A stretch of DNA of 64,000 nt from Acidomonas methanolica (GTDB taxonomy: Bacteria > Pseudomonadota > Alphaproteobacteria > Acetobacterales > Acetobacteraceae). Where the stretch lies: assembly GCF_004346035.1 (NCBI RefSeq), contig NZ_SLZN01000002.1:124001-188000 (forward strand), written 5' to 3'. The notes beneath the pieces are model-generated. The model had not been told where the DNA came from and did not search any database. It saw only the letters and a program-made list of their open reading frames with translations. Of this stretch, positions 45,199 to 53,706 are shown one piece after another. How positions within the stretch are numbered: position 1 is the stretch's first letter; each line of letters opens with the position of its first letter. Made by a program: the position numbers and the translations under genes.

Positions 45199-45678
45199 TC
45201 AAGAGGCGGATCGACTCGAAGGATTACGCCGTGCCGGAGCGGGTTCCGCCGCTTTGGCGACCGCCGTCTCGCCCTTGGCGCTGATCTTGCGCCCCAGGCC
45301 GATCTCTCGTGCGAGATGGGAACGGCGCTCGGCATAATTCGGCGCCACCAGCGGATAATCGGCGGACAAACCCCAGCGCTCGCGATATTGTTCCGGCGTC
45401 ATGCCATAAGCGCTCTGCAAATGGCGCTTGAGCATTTTCAGTTTCTTCCCGTCCTCCAGACAGACGATATAATCGGGGAAGACGGAACGCTTGATGGGAA
45501 CGGCCGGCTGAGGCCGCTCCGGTTCCGGCGCCGGACGCGCCACGCCCTTCAGCGCGTCGTAAACCTGCCGGATGAGCGTCACGAGCCCTTCGACAGGCAC
45601 CGAATTTTTCGTGGTATGGGCCGAAACGATTTGTGCCGTGAGTTCCAGGAGCGCATCGTTGGGCTGGTTTTCCGACAT
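45199..45678 (-). CDS. Ros/MucR family transcriptional regulator
   Basis: A 159-residue regulator of the Ros/MucR family. The zinc-finger-like region CLEDGKKLKMLKRHL continues YGMTPEQYRERWGL. Of the classical Ros ligands, Cys 73 and His 86 remain, Asp 76 replaces the second Cys (as in many MucR proteins), and the last His is replaced in the segment SAYG. MucR proteins repress many genes, including exopolysaccharide and motility genes, and often themselves. A 434-bp gap with lower G+C lies upstream. Whether this finger binds zinc is uncertain. Confidence 0.9.
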   Translation of the reverse strand: MSENQPNDALLELTAQIVSAHTTKNSVPVEGLVTLIRQVYDALKGVARPAPEPERPQPAVPIKRSVFPDYIVCLEDGKKLKMLKRHLQSAYGMTPEQYRERWGLSADYPLVAPNYAERRSHLAREIGLGRKISAKGETAVAKAAEPAPARRNPSSRSAS

Positions 45679-45977
45679 TCTTCGCCTCGCTATTTAGGAA
45701 TTCGGGAAATATTGCGCATGAATACATCGTTTCCAAGACAGACGCAAATGACAAGCCTCACATAAGGGATCATTTTTTCTCTCGACGGAATGCAGCCCTT
45801 CAATTTGCGCGCCTGAAAGGACCGAAGAGAACACTCCCTCTCATCATGTGCACGCACGCTTTTCGCTCGGAATTATTTTTTCCGTCAGATTTTATATTAT
45901 AAATTCTTGTTTATACCTTCCGCGCAGCGGCAATCGAGGACCGGAAGACACGATCAGGTCCAGTCTCCCTGATCAGA
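45679..45977. other. Intergenic region upstream of mucR
   Basis: 299 bp clearly less G+C-rich than the rest of the window, with T6 runs and the stretch TTTTATATTATAAATT around 45888-45903. It should hold the mucR promoter; a weak TTGGAA-N17-CAATAT pair is visible on the minus strand. No gene was recognised; a plus-strand frame from 45848 has no coding character. Confidence 0.4.
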
Positions 45978-46106
45978 ATGAGCATGAGCAACCGCCGGTA
46001 CAGACGACACAACCATATCGGGATTATGCCCGCGCGCTTGAAAGATGGGCGCCACGTCGCCACCCGCTACGACCGACGAGGCCCGATCCTTCGCTGGAGA
46101 CGGTAA
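45978..46106 (+). pseudogene. IS5-family transposase C-terminal remnant
   Basis: The 42-codon frame contains YRRHNHIGIMPARLKD and then GRHVATRYDRR. This closely follows the conserved C-terminal block of IS5-family transposases, typically YRRRNRIEIMFGRLKD and WRRVATRYDRC. The upstream transposase body with most of the DDE site and the final hydrophobic helix are missing, and several conserved residues are substituted. It is therefore a decayed fragment. Terminal inverted repeats were not found. It lies in the low-G+C gap between mucR and a receiver-domain gene. Confidence 0.65.
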
Positions 46107-46112
46107 AACCGT

Positions 46113-46559
46113 TCAGTGCATGAGACGCTTCAGCGCAGCCTCGACATCGTCCGCCAGATAGGGCTTGTTCAGGAAAACGCCATTCGGAGGCACCCGGCTC
46201 GAATCCCGAGGCGTCACGCCGGACGTCAATACGATGCCGATCGGCGGCCAGCGACGCGTGACCTCGTGCGCGAGATCGTATCCGTTCATCGCCCCGGGCA
46301 TATCGATGTCGGAAAAGATGAGCGCGATATCCTGACGCTGGTCGAGAAGCCTGAGCGCCTCCTGCGCATGCGCGGCCTCAATGGTCCGGAAGCCCGCCTC
46401 CTCGACCATCTCGACCGCCACCAGACGAACCAGAGCCTGATCCTCGACGATCAACACCACAGGCGGGGCGCCTAGCGGAGCGGGTCTTTCACAAGGGCCG
46501 ACATGCGTCATCATACCGATGATATCGCGGGCCACACCGTCCGGTTGCCCATAAACCAC
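46113..46559 (-). CDS. Single-domain response regulator
   Basis: A 148-residue protein that is essentially one receiver domain: VVLIVEDQALVRLVAVEMVE, phospho-acceptor Asp in LIFSDIDMPG, Thr/Ser in VLTSGV and Lys in FLNKPY. It has no output domain, so it acts through protein contacts. GTG 46559 overlaps the stop of the protease gene by 1 nt; ATG 46514 is an alternative that removes 15 residues outside the domain. No kinase is adjacent. Confidence 0.85.
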   Translation of the reverse strand: MVYGQPDGVARDIIGMMTHVGPCERPAPLGAPPVVLIVEDQALVRLVAVEMVEEAGFRTIEAAHAQEALRLLDQRQDIALIFSDIDMPGAMNGYDLAHEVTRRWPPIGIVLTSGVTPRDSSRVPPNGVFLNKPYLADDVEAALKRLMH

Positions 46560-47308
46560 TATCTTTCATGCATCTGACGAAGAGCTTTTCCAGACAGTGC
46601 CTCGGATGGCGCATCGATGTGCGTCATTATTCCCGTAAGCGTTGCAAATCCGCCACGCCCCGCGCGCGCCAGCACGGCCAACCCGGCGATCCGCCAGCGT
46701 CCCGCACCGTCCCGCGCCAGCAGCGGCGCGCCGCTGACCCCGCGCGTCCCGGCGCAATCATGCGCCAGGAGCGGACCCGGCAGCACCGCCGTCACATGAC
46801 AGGCAAGATCGCCCGCCGCCTGCTCGGGCCGATCCTGCTCATACCCCGCCAGCATCGCTGCCGCGCCGGCCTGGACCCGACCGGCCGGCACGAGATCCTG
46901 CTCACGGCCAACGGCTTCGGCAAGCACGACCACGGCACGATCGGCGAACGGCGTGGCCTGTGGATCACGCGGATCATATCCCGCCGCAATCACATAGCGC
47001 CGTGCCACGGTATGGGCGCGAAACGCGCCGTCCCGATAGCCAAGCAGAAAATGAATGTCCTGCGCGGGAATGAAGCGCCCGGTCCGCGCGATGAACAGGC
47101 AATGGGCGGCGGTCTCGATCACCGCTGGCGCGATCAGAAACCCGGTGCATCGCGTGCCGAGCGGCGTCTGGACGCGCCCCAGAATGCGCCATGGCGCGGC
47201 ATTCACGTCCACGGGAGTCCGTGTCCCGTCGCCCAGCCCTGGCAATTCCGCCCGAGCCGGCCCTGCGGTCAGGCAGCACGCCACGAGAAGGAGGGCAGCG
47301 CGCCTCAC
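46559..47308 (-). CDS. Secreted trypsin-like (S1 family) serine protease
   Basis: A 249-residue exported protein: signal peptide to about residue 20 (LLLVACCLTAGPARA), then a chymotrypsin-fold domain with the triad His 69 in TAAHC, Asp 123 in FADRAVVVL and Ser 192 in GVSGAP. GVSGAP departs from the usual GDSGGP but keeps the nucleophile. Start GTG 47308 overlaps the cdd stop (GTGA), and the receiver gene overlaps its stop, giving a chain cdd-protease-receiver. Confidence 0.85.
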   Translation of the reverse strand: MRRAALLLVACCLTAGPARAELPGLGDGTRTPVDVNAAPWRILGRVQTPLGTRCTGFLIAPAVIETAAHCLFIARTGRFIPAQDIHFLLGYRDGAFRAHTVARRYVIAAGYDPRDPQATPFADRAVVVLAEAVGREQDLVPAGRVQAGAAAMLAGYEQDRPEQAAGDLACHVTAVLPGPLLAHDCAGTRGVSGAPLLARDGAGRWRIAGLAVLARAGRGGFATLTGIMTHIDAPSEALSGKALRQMHER

Positions 47309-47727
47309 CCCCGAACCGAAGAATCCGGAGCCAGATGATCCGGCCCGAACGAATCGGGCAGCAACTCGCCCAGCGTCCGCACCAGCCGCGCGCCGCCATC
47401 CACCCCGACCATGCGGATCACAAGTTCCGGCGCGCCGAACTCCCGCAGGCGCTGCCGACACCCGCCGCACGGCGTCACCGGCGTGGCGCCGTCCCCCGCG
47501 ATCACCACCTCGCGAATCTGGCGCCCTCCCGCCGCCACCATGGCCGAGATCGCCCCCGCCTCCGCGCAATTCCCCTGCGGATAGGCGGCGTTCTCGACAT
47601 TGCAGCCGGCATGAATCCCCACCTCGCTGCGGATCGCCGCTCCGACGAAAAAGCCCGAATAAGGGGCATAGGCGCACAGGCGAACGGCGACGGCCGCAGC
47701 CACGAGATCATCGGCATATTCTGTCAT
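47305..47727 (-). CDS. cdd: Cytidine deaminase
   Basis: Zinc enzyme that deaminates cytidine and deoxycytidine for pyrimidine salvage. The 140-residue protein fits the small tetrameric class: substrate motif GCNVENAAY, zinc ligands Cys 54 (with catalytic Glu 56, CAE), Cys 87 and Cys 90 in PCGGCRQ. It is divergent from lysA across 74 bp and overlaps the protease gene downstream by 4 nt. Confidence 0.95.
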   Translation of the reverse strand: MTEYADDLVAAAVAVRLCAYAPYSGFFVGAAIRSEVGIHAGCNVENAAYPQGNCAEAGAISAMVAAGGRQIREVVIAGDGATPVTPCGGCRQRLREFGAPELVIRMVGVDGGARLVRTLGELLPDSFGPDHLAPDSSVRG

Positions 47728-47801
47728 GGTTCCCGCTTATATCGCCTTCTTCCCGCAGGAGCACGCTTGGAAGCGCGGCGAAGCCCCGATAATCTGGCCG
47801 G

Positions 47802-49130
47802 ATGACCCGACCCGACCCCGATCCTCTCAACCTCCTCGCCTCGCGCCCCTCCCTCCGGATGGACGCGCAGGCCGGACTGTCGTTCGAGGACGTCCCGCTG
47901 CACCTCGTCGCCCGCACGCTCGGCACGCCCTGCTGGGTGACGGGAGCCGGCACGCTGCGCCGGCGCACGCGCAATCTGAAAACCGCCTTCGTCGAGGCCG
48001 GGCTCGATGTGGCGATCCATTATGCGCTCAAGGCCAACGATCATCTGGCGACCCTGACCGTCCTGCGCGAGGAGGGATGCGGCGCCGACGTGGTCAGCGG
48101 CGGTGAACTCCACCGCGCCATCCATGCCGGACTCGCGCCCGAAGACATCGTCTTTTCCGGCGTCGGCAAGACGCGCGAGGAAATGGCGCTCGCCCTGCGT
48201 CTCGGAGTCGGCCAGATCAATGTAGAAAGCGCCGAGGAACTCCACCGCCTGTCGCGGGTCGCGACCGGCGCCGACCGGTCGGCGCGCGTCGCCTTGCGTG
48301 TCAATCCGGACATCGACGCCGGAACGCATGACAAGATCAGCACTGGACGCGCCGGCGACAAGTTCGGCATCGCCTGGGATCAGGCCGCCACTCTCTATGC
48401 CGAGGCGGCGGCCCTGCCGGGACTCGAGCCGGTCGGACTGGCCGTTCATATCGGCAGCCAGATTCTTTCTCCGGCCCCGTTCCGCGCGGCCTTCGCCCGC
48501 GTGGCGGCGCTCGTCCGCCAGCTGCGCGCCGAAGGAATGACGGTGCGCACCGTGGATTGCGGCGGCGGGCTCGGCATCCGCTATCGCGACGAGATCGCAC
48601 CGCCTCCCGCCGCGCTCGCGGGCGCCATCAAGGAAACGCTGGGCACGCTGGACGTCGCCCTCGCCGTCGAACCCGGACGCTGGATCGCTGCACCCGCCGG
48701 GGTGCTGCTGAGTTCGGTCATCGACGTGAAGCGCACGCCGGATGGCGCGCCGGACTTCCTCATTCTCGACGCCGCGATGAACGATCTGGCCCGACCGGCG
48801 CTCTATGAGTCCTGGCACGGGATTCTTCCCCTCTCTCCGGAGCGCCTGCACGTCGACCCCACGCCCCAGACCGTGGTCGGCCCGGTCTGCGAAAGCAGCG
48901 ACGTCTTCGCCGAAGCGCGTCCGCTTCCGCCGCTGCGCGAAGGTGATCTGGTGGCGATCCTCGACACGGGCGCCTATGGTTCGGTCATGAGTTCGACCTA
49001 TAATTCCCGCCCCTTCGCCGCCCAGGCGATGGTAGAAAACGGCGTCTGGCAGCCGATCCGCGCCCGCCAGCCCGTCGAGGCCCTCTGGGCGGACGAGACC
49101 CTCCCCGACTGGCTCCGGCGGGTATCATGA
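47802..49130 (+). CDS. lysA: Diaminopimelate decarboxylase
   Basis: PLP enzyme that makes L-lysine from meso-diaminopimelate. The 442-residue product has the PLP-binding Lys 77 in HYALKAND, the HIGSQI segment, the phosphate-binding glycine loop DCGGGLGIRY and the second-subunit motif GPVCESSDVFAE with active-site Cys. The end of the gene includes DTGAYGSVMSSTYNSRP. The neighbouring DUF4175 gene lies 130 bp downstream, a usual pair in alphaproteobacteria. Confidence 0.97.
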   Translation: MTRPDPDPLNLLASRPSLRMDAQAGLSFEDVPLHLVARTLGTPCWVTGAGTLRRRTRNLKTAFVEAGLDVAIHYALKANDHLATLTVLREEGCGADVVSGGELHRAIHAGLAPEDIVFSGVGKTREEMALALRLGVGQINVESAEELHRLSRVATGADRSARVALRVNPDIDAGTHDKISTGRAGDKFGIAWDQAATLYAEAAALPGLEPVGLAVHIGSQILSPAPFRAAFARVAALVRQLRAEGMTVRTVDCGGGLGIRYRDEIAPPPAALAGAIKETLGTLDVALAVEPGRWIAAPAGVLLSSVIDVKRTPDGAPDFLILDAAMNDLARPALYESWHGILPLSPERLHVDPTPQTVVGPVCESSDVFAEARPLPPLREGDLVAILDTGAYGSVMSSTYNSRPFAAQAMVENGVWQPIRARQPVEALWADETLPDWLRRVS

Positions 49131-49260
49131 AAGCGCAAGGCGGCCGTTCCGCTGAACGCCGGAGCCAGATCGACAAAGTTCCTCGGTTCATTTTTACAAA
49201 AAAGAACGAAGACGCCCCTGAGCATGAACGCGATACCCGCACCACATGCGGGACATGCCC

Positions 49261-51951
49261 ATGAGCGCCACCACCCTTCCCTCGCCCGATGCACTCGCCG
49301 CGCGGATCGCACGCGCCCGGCGGCAGGCGCGGCGCGTCCTGCTGCTGGAACGGTGCTGGCCCGCCCTGCGCCTGCCGCTGCTGATCCTCGGCCTTTACCT
49401 GCTCGCCAGCCTCTGGCGCATCCCGCAATCCCTGCCCGACTGGCTCCATGCCGTTCTGGAAGCCGGGCTCGCGGCCCTTGGCGGCACGCTTGCCCTGCGC
49501 GCCCTGCGCCGGATCGCCGTGCCCGGGGAAGGCGAGACGGATCGCCGCGTCGAGCACGCCTCCCGCCTGCCGTTCCAGCCGCTTCTGACCCTGACCGACC
49601 ATGCATCTGGATCGGGCGACGCGCTCTGGTCCGTCCATGCCCGGCGCGTCGCCCGGACGCTCGGACCGCTGCGTGCCGGTTGGCCCCGTCCCGCCCTGAC
49701 CCGCCCCGAACGCTGGACGGCCGCCACGCTGCTCGCCGCGCTCGCCTTGTCGGCCCTTGTCGCGGGATCGCACGCGCCATCCCGCATCTATGCCGGTTTC
49801 GTGCCCGGACAGGATGATGCCGACGTACCGCTGCCGCAGATTCAGGCCTGGATCGACATGCCTGACTACGCACCCGGCGCGCCCGTTTTCCTGAACGACC
49901 GCGACAGCCATGCCGAGGTTCCCCAAGGCGCAAGGCTCACGGCGACCGTCACCGACGCGAACGGCAGGCCTTATCTCTCAGGCGCCCCCATCGCCGCGCC
50001 TGAGACAGATCGACTCGATTCCCGAAGCTGGTCTCTGAAAGCCGCGCTCGAAGGCTCGGGAACGCTGGCTCTCCGCGTGCGTGGGCGCGACGTCGCAGAC
50101 TGGCGCCTCACGGTCCAACCCGACCTCCCGCCCGCCGTCACCTGGAACGGCACACCGGGCAAGGCGGAGGAAGGCTGGGCGACTGAATTCCGCTGGAAAG
50201 CGTCCCAGGCTCATGGCGTCCGCGCGCTTGAAGCTGAAATTCGTCTGAAATCAATCAATTCAAAAAAAGTCCTTCGCGTCCCCCTGAAGTTGGACGGCAC
50301 ACCGAAAGACGCCACGGGCGATGAGGCCGTGGATCTTTCCGCCAACCCCTGGGCGGGCGAAGAGGTGTCCGCCGTGCTGCGCGCCACCAGCGTGAGCGGC
50401 CTTGACGGGCGCAGCCGCGCGGTCACCTTCCGCCTCCCTGCGCGCACGTTCCATGACCCCATCGCGCGTGCGCTCGTCGCTTTGCGGCGGCGTCTCGCGC
50501 TCGGGCAGGAGAACCGCATCACGGCCGCGAACGAATTGCGCGCCCTCACGGACGTCACGCCCGTTCATGAGACCGGCGTGCTTCTCGCCATGCTGCTTTC
50601 CGCCTCGGCCCTGACCGACAGCGACGAACCCGACGCGCCGGAAGAGGTGATCGGCCTCACCTGGGCTGCCGCCCTCTATCTGGAGGATATCCGCGAGTCG
50701 GGCCGCGACACCGCCCTCGCCAATCTCGATATCCGCGCAGCACAGGCCGCCGTTCAGGCGCAGATCGAGCATATGCGGCAACTGGGCGCGGCCGGTCAGA
50801 AGGAAGCGGAACAGGAAGAACTGTCCCGCCGCATGAAGACCCTGCGCGACGCGCTCGATCGCCGCATGCAGTTGCTGATGCGGGACGCCCTGAGTTCCGG
50901 CCTGATCATGCCCGACATGGGCGACGCGCAGGAAGACGCCGACGACGCATTTTCCCGCCTCATGCAACGCCTCCAGTCGGACGCGGCGAACGGTCACGAG
51001 GACGACGCGCTCAAACGCCTCCAGCAGCTTCAATCCATGACCCAGGCGATGCGGAAGGCGACACCGCAGGATCTCATGGCGCTCGCACACCAGCTTCGCG
51101 CGCAGCAGCGGGCCGCGCTTCAGCGTCAGGCCCTGCATGACCTCGTCCGGCATGAGACCGGCCTGCTCGACCACGCGCAGTCCCGACTGTCCGCCGCGCG
51201 CCGCGCCACCGCGACCGATCAGGAAGAGGACGCGATGCCTGACCGGGGGGAGCGCGATCTGGCGACCATGTCCACCGCCGAATTGCTGCGCCGCCTCGGC
51301 ATTCGCCCTCCCGCCGACATGGAGCAGCCTCAGGCCGAGCCGCAAGCCCCCGCCGGCCCGCTGCCGGCCGAATTGCAGGCGAAACAGTCGGAGCAGCGGC
51401 GCGCCGATCACGCTCTCCAGCGCAGCCTGCAACACGCTTCCGGCGTTCTCAACGACGACGTGAAGGATCTCGTCGGGAAGAAGATCGAGGGGCTGACGAA
51501 GGCCGGCAAGGACATGGCCAAGGCCCGCAAGGCTCTCGCCGCCGCCAAGGACATCGACGCCCAGACGGCCGAAATCCAAGTGCTCAAGGATCTGGCCGAA
51601 GCCGGCAAGCAGATGCGCAAGGCGCAGCAGGGCAAGTCCCATGGCGGCGGTCCGCTTGCCCTGTTGCCAAGCATGGGACGAGGCAGCAAAAGCCATGGCG
51701 GCAAGCCCGGCAAGGGCCAGGGCGAAGGCGAGGCGGCCCAGGGCAGTGACGCGCAGACGAAGAATCTCGATCCGCTGGGCCGCAAGCTGGGCGAGGGCGA
51801 CACCGCGACCGATTCCGACGGTCACATCCCGGAAGCCAGCCAGCGTGACCGCGCGAGGGAGATCGAACGCGAACTGCGCCGCCGCGATTCCGACCGCACC
51901 CGGCCGCAAAGCGAACTGGATTATCTCGACCGACTGCTGAAATCCTACTGA
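49261..51951 (+). CDS. DUF4175 / TIGR02302 family large membrane protein
   Basis: An 896-residue protein of unknown function. There are two N-terminal membrane spans at ~35-80, a third near 160-180 (TAATLLAALALSALVAG), then a long periplasmic region. The C-terminal half is helical and rich in Gln, Ala, Lys and charged residues (LKRLQQLQSMTQAMRKATPQ, AKARKALAAAKDIDAQTAEI), likely coiled coil, ending in an acidic/basic tail (SELDYLDRLLKSY). The family sits beside lysA in many alphaproteobacteria. ATG 49261 is preferred over 49246 or 49255 because GCGGGAC then lies upstream. Confidence 0.88.
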   Translation: MSATTLPSPDALAARIARARRQARRVLLLERCWPALRLPLLILGLYLLASLWRIPQSLPDWLHAVLEAGLAALGGTLALRALRRIAVPGEGETDRRVEHASRLPFQPLLTLTDHASGSGDALWSVHARRVARTLGPLRAGWPRPALTRPERWTAATLLAALALSALVAGSHAPSRIYAGFVPGQDDADVPLPQIQAWIDMPDYAPGAPVFLNDRDSHAEVPQGARLTATVTDANGRPYLSGAPIAAPETDRLDSRSWSLKAALEGSGTLALRVRGRDVADWRLTVQPDLPPAVTWNGTPGKAEEGWATEFRWKASQAHGVRALEAEIRLKSINSKKVLRVPLKLDGTPKDATGDEAVDLSANPWAGEEVSAVLRATSVSGLDGRSRAVTFRLPARTFHDPIARALVALRRRLALGQENRITAANELRALTDVTPVHETGVLLAMLLSASALTDSDEPDAPEEVIGLTWAAALYLEDIRESGRDTALANLDIRAAQAAVQAQIEHMRQLGAAGQKEAEQEELSRRMKTLRDALDRRMQLLMRDALSSGLIMPDMGDAQEDADDAFSRLMQRLQSDAANGHEDDALKRLQQLQSMTQAMRKATPQDLMALAHQLRAQQRAALQRQALHDLVRHETGLLDHAQSRLSAARRATATDQEEDAMPDRGERDLATMSTAELLRRLGIRPPADMEQPQAEPQAPAGPLPAELQAKQSEQRRADHALQRSLQHASGVLNDDVKDLVGKKIEGLTKAGKDMAKARKALAAAKDIDAQTAEIQVLKDLAEAGKQMRKAQQGKSHGGGPLALLPSMGRGSKSHGGKPGKGQGEGEAAQGSDAQTKNLDPLGRKLGEGDTATDSDGHIPEASQRDRAREIERELRRRDSDRTRPQSELDYLDRLLKSY

Positions 51952-51974
51952 CGCCCGGCCTTCGGGCTGGAGCC

Positions 51975-52307
51975 TCAACTCCCCCGATAGGTCGAATAAC
52001 CATAGGGAGCGACGAGCAGGGGCACATGATAATGCCCCTCCGCTCCCAGACCGAAAACGATCGGCACGACATCGAGAAATGGCAGCCCGGCGATCTCCGT
52101 GCCGATCGCGCGGAAATAGGCGGCGACACCGAAATCCAGCCGGTAGGTCCCGGCGGGCAAGACCATCTCCCGCAAGGCGGGACACCGCCCGTCGGCATCG
52201 GCCGCGCCCTGAAACAGCAGCGTCTCCCCGCTCCAGAGCGAGACCGCCATGCCCGTGGCGGGACGGCCCGAAACGGTGTCGAGCACATGGGTCGAAAGTG
52301 TCGTCAT
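51975..52307 (-). CDS. uraH: 5-hydroxyisourate hydrolase (transthyretin-like)
   Basis: Opens 5-hydroxyisourate to OHCU in urate breakdown. The 110-residue protein has the transthyretin-like signature: N-terminal LSTHVLDTVSGRPA and C-terminal HYHVPLLVAPYGYSTYRGS, with the conserved catalytic His, Arg and the YRGS terminus. It is the last gene of the leftward catabolic operon, and its ATG overlaps the uraD stop. Confidence 0.95.
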   Translation of the reverse strand: MTTLSTHVLDTVSGRPATGMAVSLWSGETLLFQGAADADGRCPALREMVLPAGTYRLDFGVAAYFRAIGTEIAGLPFLDVVPIVFGLGAEGHYHVPLLVAPYGYSTYRGS

Positions 52308-52801
52308 GATGCCAGCCTGCCTTTCAGCCTCAGCGCCGCGATCCTGTCGATCTGCCGCAGCGCCTCGTCGCATTCCTCCCGCGCCGTATGCGTCAGCCGC
52401 CGCTCCAGCGCCGCACGGATCGCCGCCTTGCCGCCCGCCTCGCCCACGCAGATGACGAACGGCATGTCGAACCGGGCGCGATACGCCTCGTTCAACGCCC
52501 GGAATTCCGCGAATTCCCGCTCCGTCAGCCGGTCCAGCCCCGCCCCGGCCTGCTCTGCCGCGGAAAGCGCGCCGAGTTGCGGGTCCACGCCGAATCTGCG
52601 CGCGAGTTCCGGATGGGCGCGGATGAGGGAGAGTTGTGCCGCCTCCCCCGCCTCGCGCACGATGCGCGCCGTCGCGGCGATGAAGGCCGCCGCATCGGCG
52701 TAGGGCCGCCCCGCCCACGCCGCGCGAACGATCCAGGACGAATTCTCGTACAGATCGCCGAACCGGGCGACGAAGCTCTCCTCGTCAGGCGCGTCGATCA
52801 T
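52304..52801 (-). CDS. uraD: 2-oxo-4-hydroxy-4-carboxy-5-ureidoimidazoline (OHCU) decarboxylase
   Basis: Decarboxylates OHCU to S-allantoin. The 165-residue product shows the OHCU decarboxylase pattern: YENSSWIVRAAWAGRPYAD, catalytic-type RAHPELA, LNEAYRARFDMPFVICVGEA and a C-terminal ERRLTHTAREECDEALRQID. It overlaps puuE and uraH by 4 nt each. Confidence 0.95.
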   Translation of the reverse strand: MIDAPDEESFVARFGDLYENSSWIVRAAWAGRPYADAAAFIAATARIVREAGEAAQLSLIRAHPELARRFGVDPQLGALSAAEQAGAGLDRLTEREFAEFRALNEAYRARFDMPFVICVGEAGGKAAIRAALERRLTHTAREECDEALRQIDRIAALRLKGRLAS

Positions 52802-53706
52802 GCGGGATATGTCTCCAGCCAGTGACGGGCGATCTCGATCCGCCGCGCGACCCAGACCCTCTCATGCGCCGCGACGTGATCGAGAAACCGCCGCACGGCC
52901 AGCGCCCGCGCCGGTTTCCCCGCCAACCGGCAATGCAGCCCGACGGACATCATCCGCGGCGTCCGCGCGCCCTCTTCATAGAGCATGTCGAACGTGTCGC
53001 GCAGATAACGGAAGAACTGTTCGCCTTCCGTGAAGCCGTTCAACGCGGCGAATTTCATGTCGTTGGCATCGAGCGTGTACGGCACGATCAACTGCGCGCG
53101 CCCATGGCGGCGGTCGTAATATGGCACTTCGTCCGCATAGGAATCGGCGTCATAGACGAACCCCCCTTCCTCAGCCACCAGACGCGCCGTGTTCGGGCTC
53201 GTTCGCCCCTGATACCAGCCCAGCGGCCGCTCCCCCGTCACCCGCTCATGCAGGGCGACGGCCTCCGCGATATGGGCGCGCTCGACCGCCTCGGGAACGT
53301 CCTGATAGTCGACCCAGCGCAGCCCGTGGCTGGCGATCTCCCATTCCTCTTCCTTCATGGCCGCGACCGCTTCCGGATGGCGCGCCAGCGCCAGCGCCAC
53401 GCCGAACACCGTCAGCGGCATCCCGGCCTCGGTGAAGATCCGGTGCAGCCGCCAGAATCCGACGCGCGAGCCGTATTCGTAAAGGCTCTCCATCTGCATG
53501 CAGCGCGCGCCCATGACCGGCCGCGCACCGATCATCTCGGACAGGAACGCCTCGGACCCCGCATCGCCGTGCAGGACCGTGTTCTCGGCCCCTTCCTCGT
53601 AATTCAGCACGAACTGCACGGCCACACGCGCCCCGCCCGGCCATGCGGCCCGCGGCGGCGTGCGGCCATAGCCGATCATGTCGCGCGGATAATCGGGCGT
53701 CACCAT
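52798..53706 (-). CDS. puuE: Allantoinase PuuE (polysaccharide deacetylase fold)
   Basis: Metal-independent allantoinase that converts allantoin to allantoate. The 302-residue protein begins DYPRDMIGYGRTPPRAAWPGG and contains VQFVLNYEEGAENTVLHGDA, ASHGLRWVDYQDVPEA, GWYQGRTSPNTARL and DANDMKFAALNGFTEGEQF, all characteristic of PuuE rather than a chitin deacetylase. The start overlaps the end of the transpeptidase-like gene by 7 nt; GTG one codon later is also possible. Confidence 0.94.
   Translation of the reverse strand: MVTPDYPRDMIGYGRTPPRAAWPGGARVAVQFVLNYEEGAENTVLHGDAGSEAFLSEMIGARPVMGARCMQMESLYEYGSRVGFWRLHRIFTEAGMPLTVFGVALALARHPEAVAAMKEEEWEIASHGLRWVDYQDVPEAVERAHIAEAVALHERVTGERPLGWYQGRTSPNTARLVAEEGGFVYDADSYADEVPYYDRRHGRAQLIVPYTLDANDMKFAALNGFTEGEQFFRYLRDTFDMLYEEGARTPRMMSVGLHCRLAGKPARALAVRRFLDHVAAHERVWVARRIEIARHWLETYPA

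Noticed and set aside
45848-46123. 91-codon plus-strand frame
   Set aside because: No ribosome-binding site or conserved features; the IS5-like signature lies in a different frame of the same stretch.
51953-51967. Hairpin GCCCG-GCCTT-CGGGC between DUF4175 gene and uraH
   Set aside because: Five-bp stem without a T-run on either strand; too weak to call as a terminator, though its place between convergent genes is suggestive.
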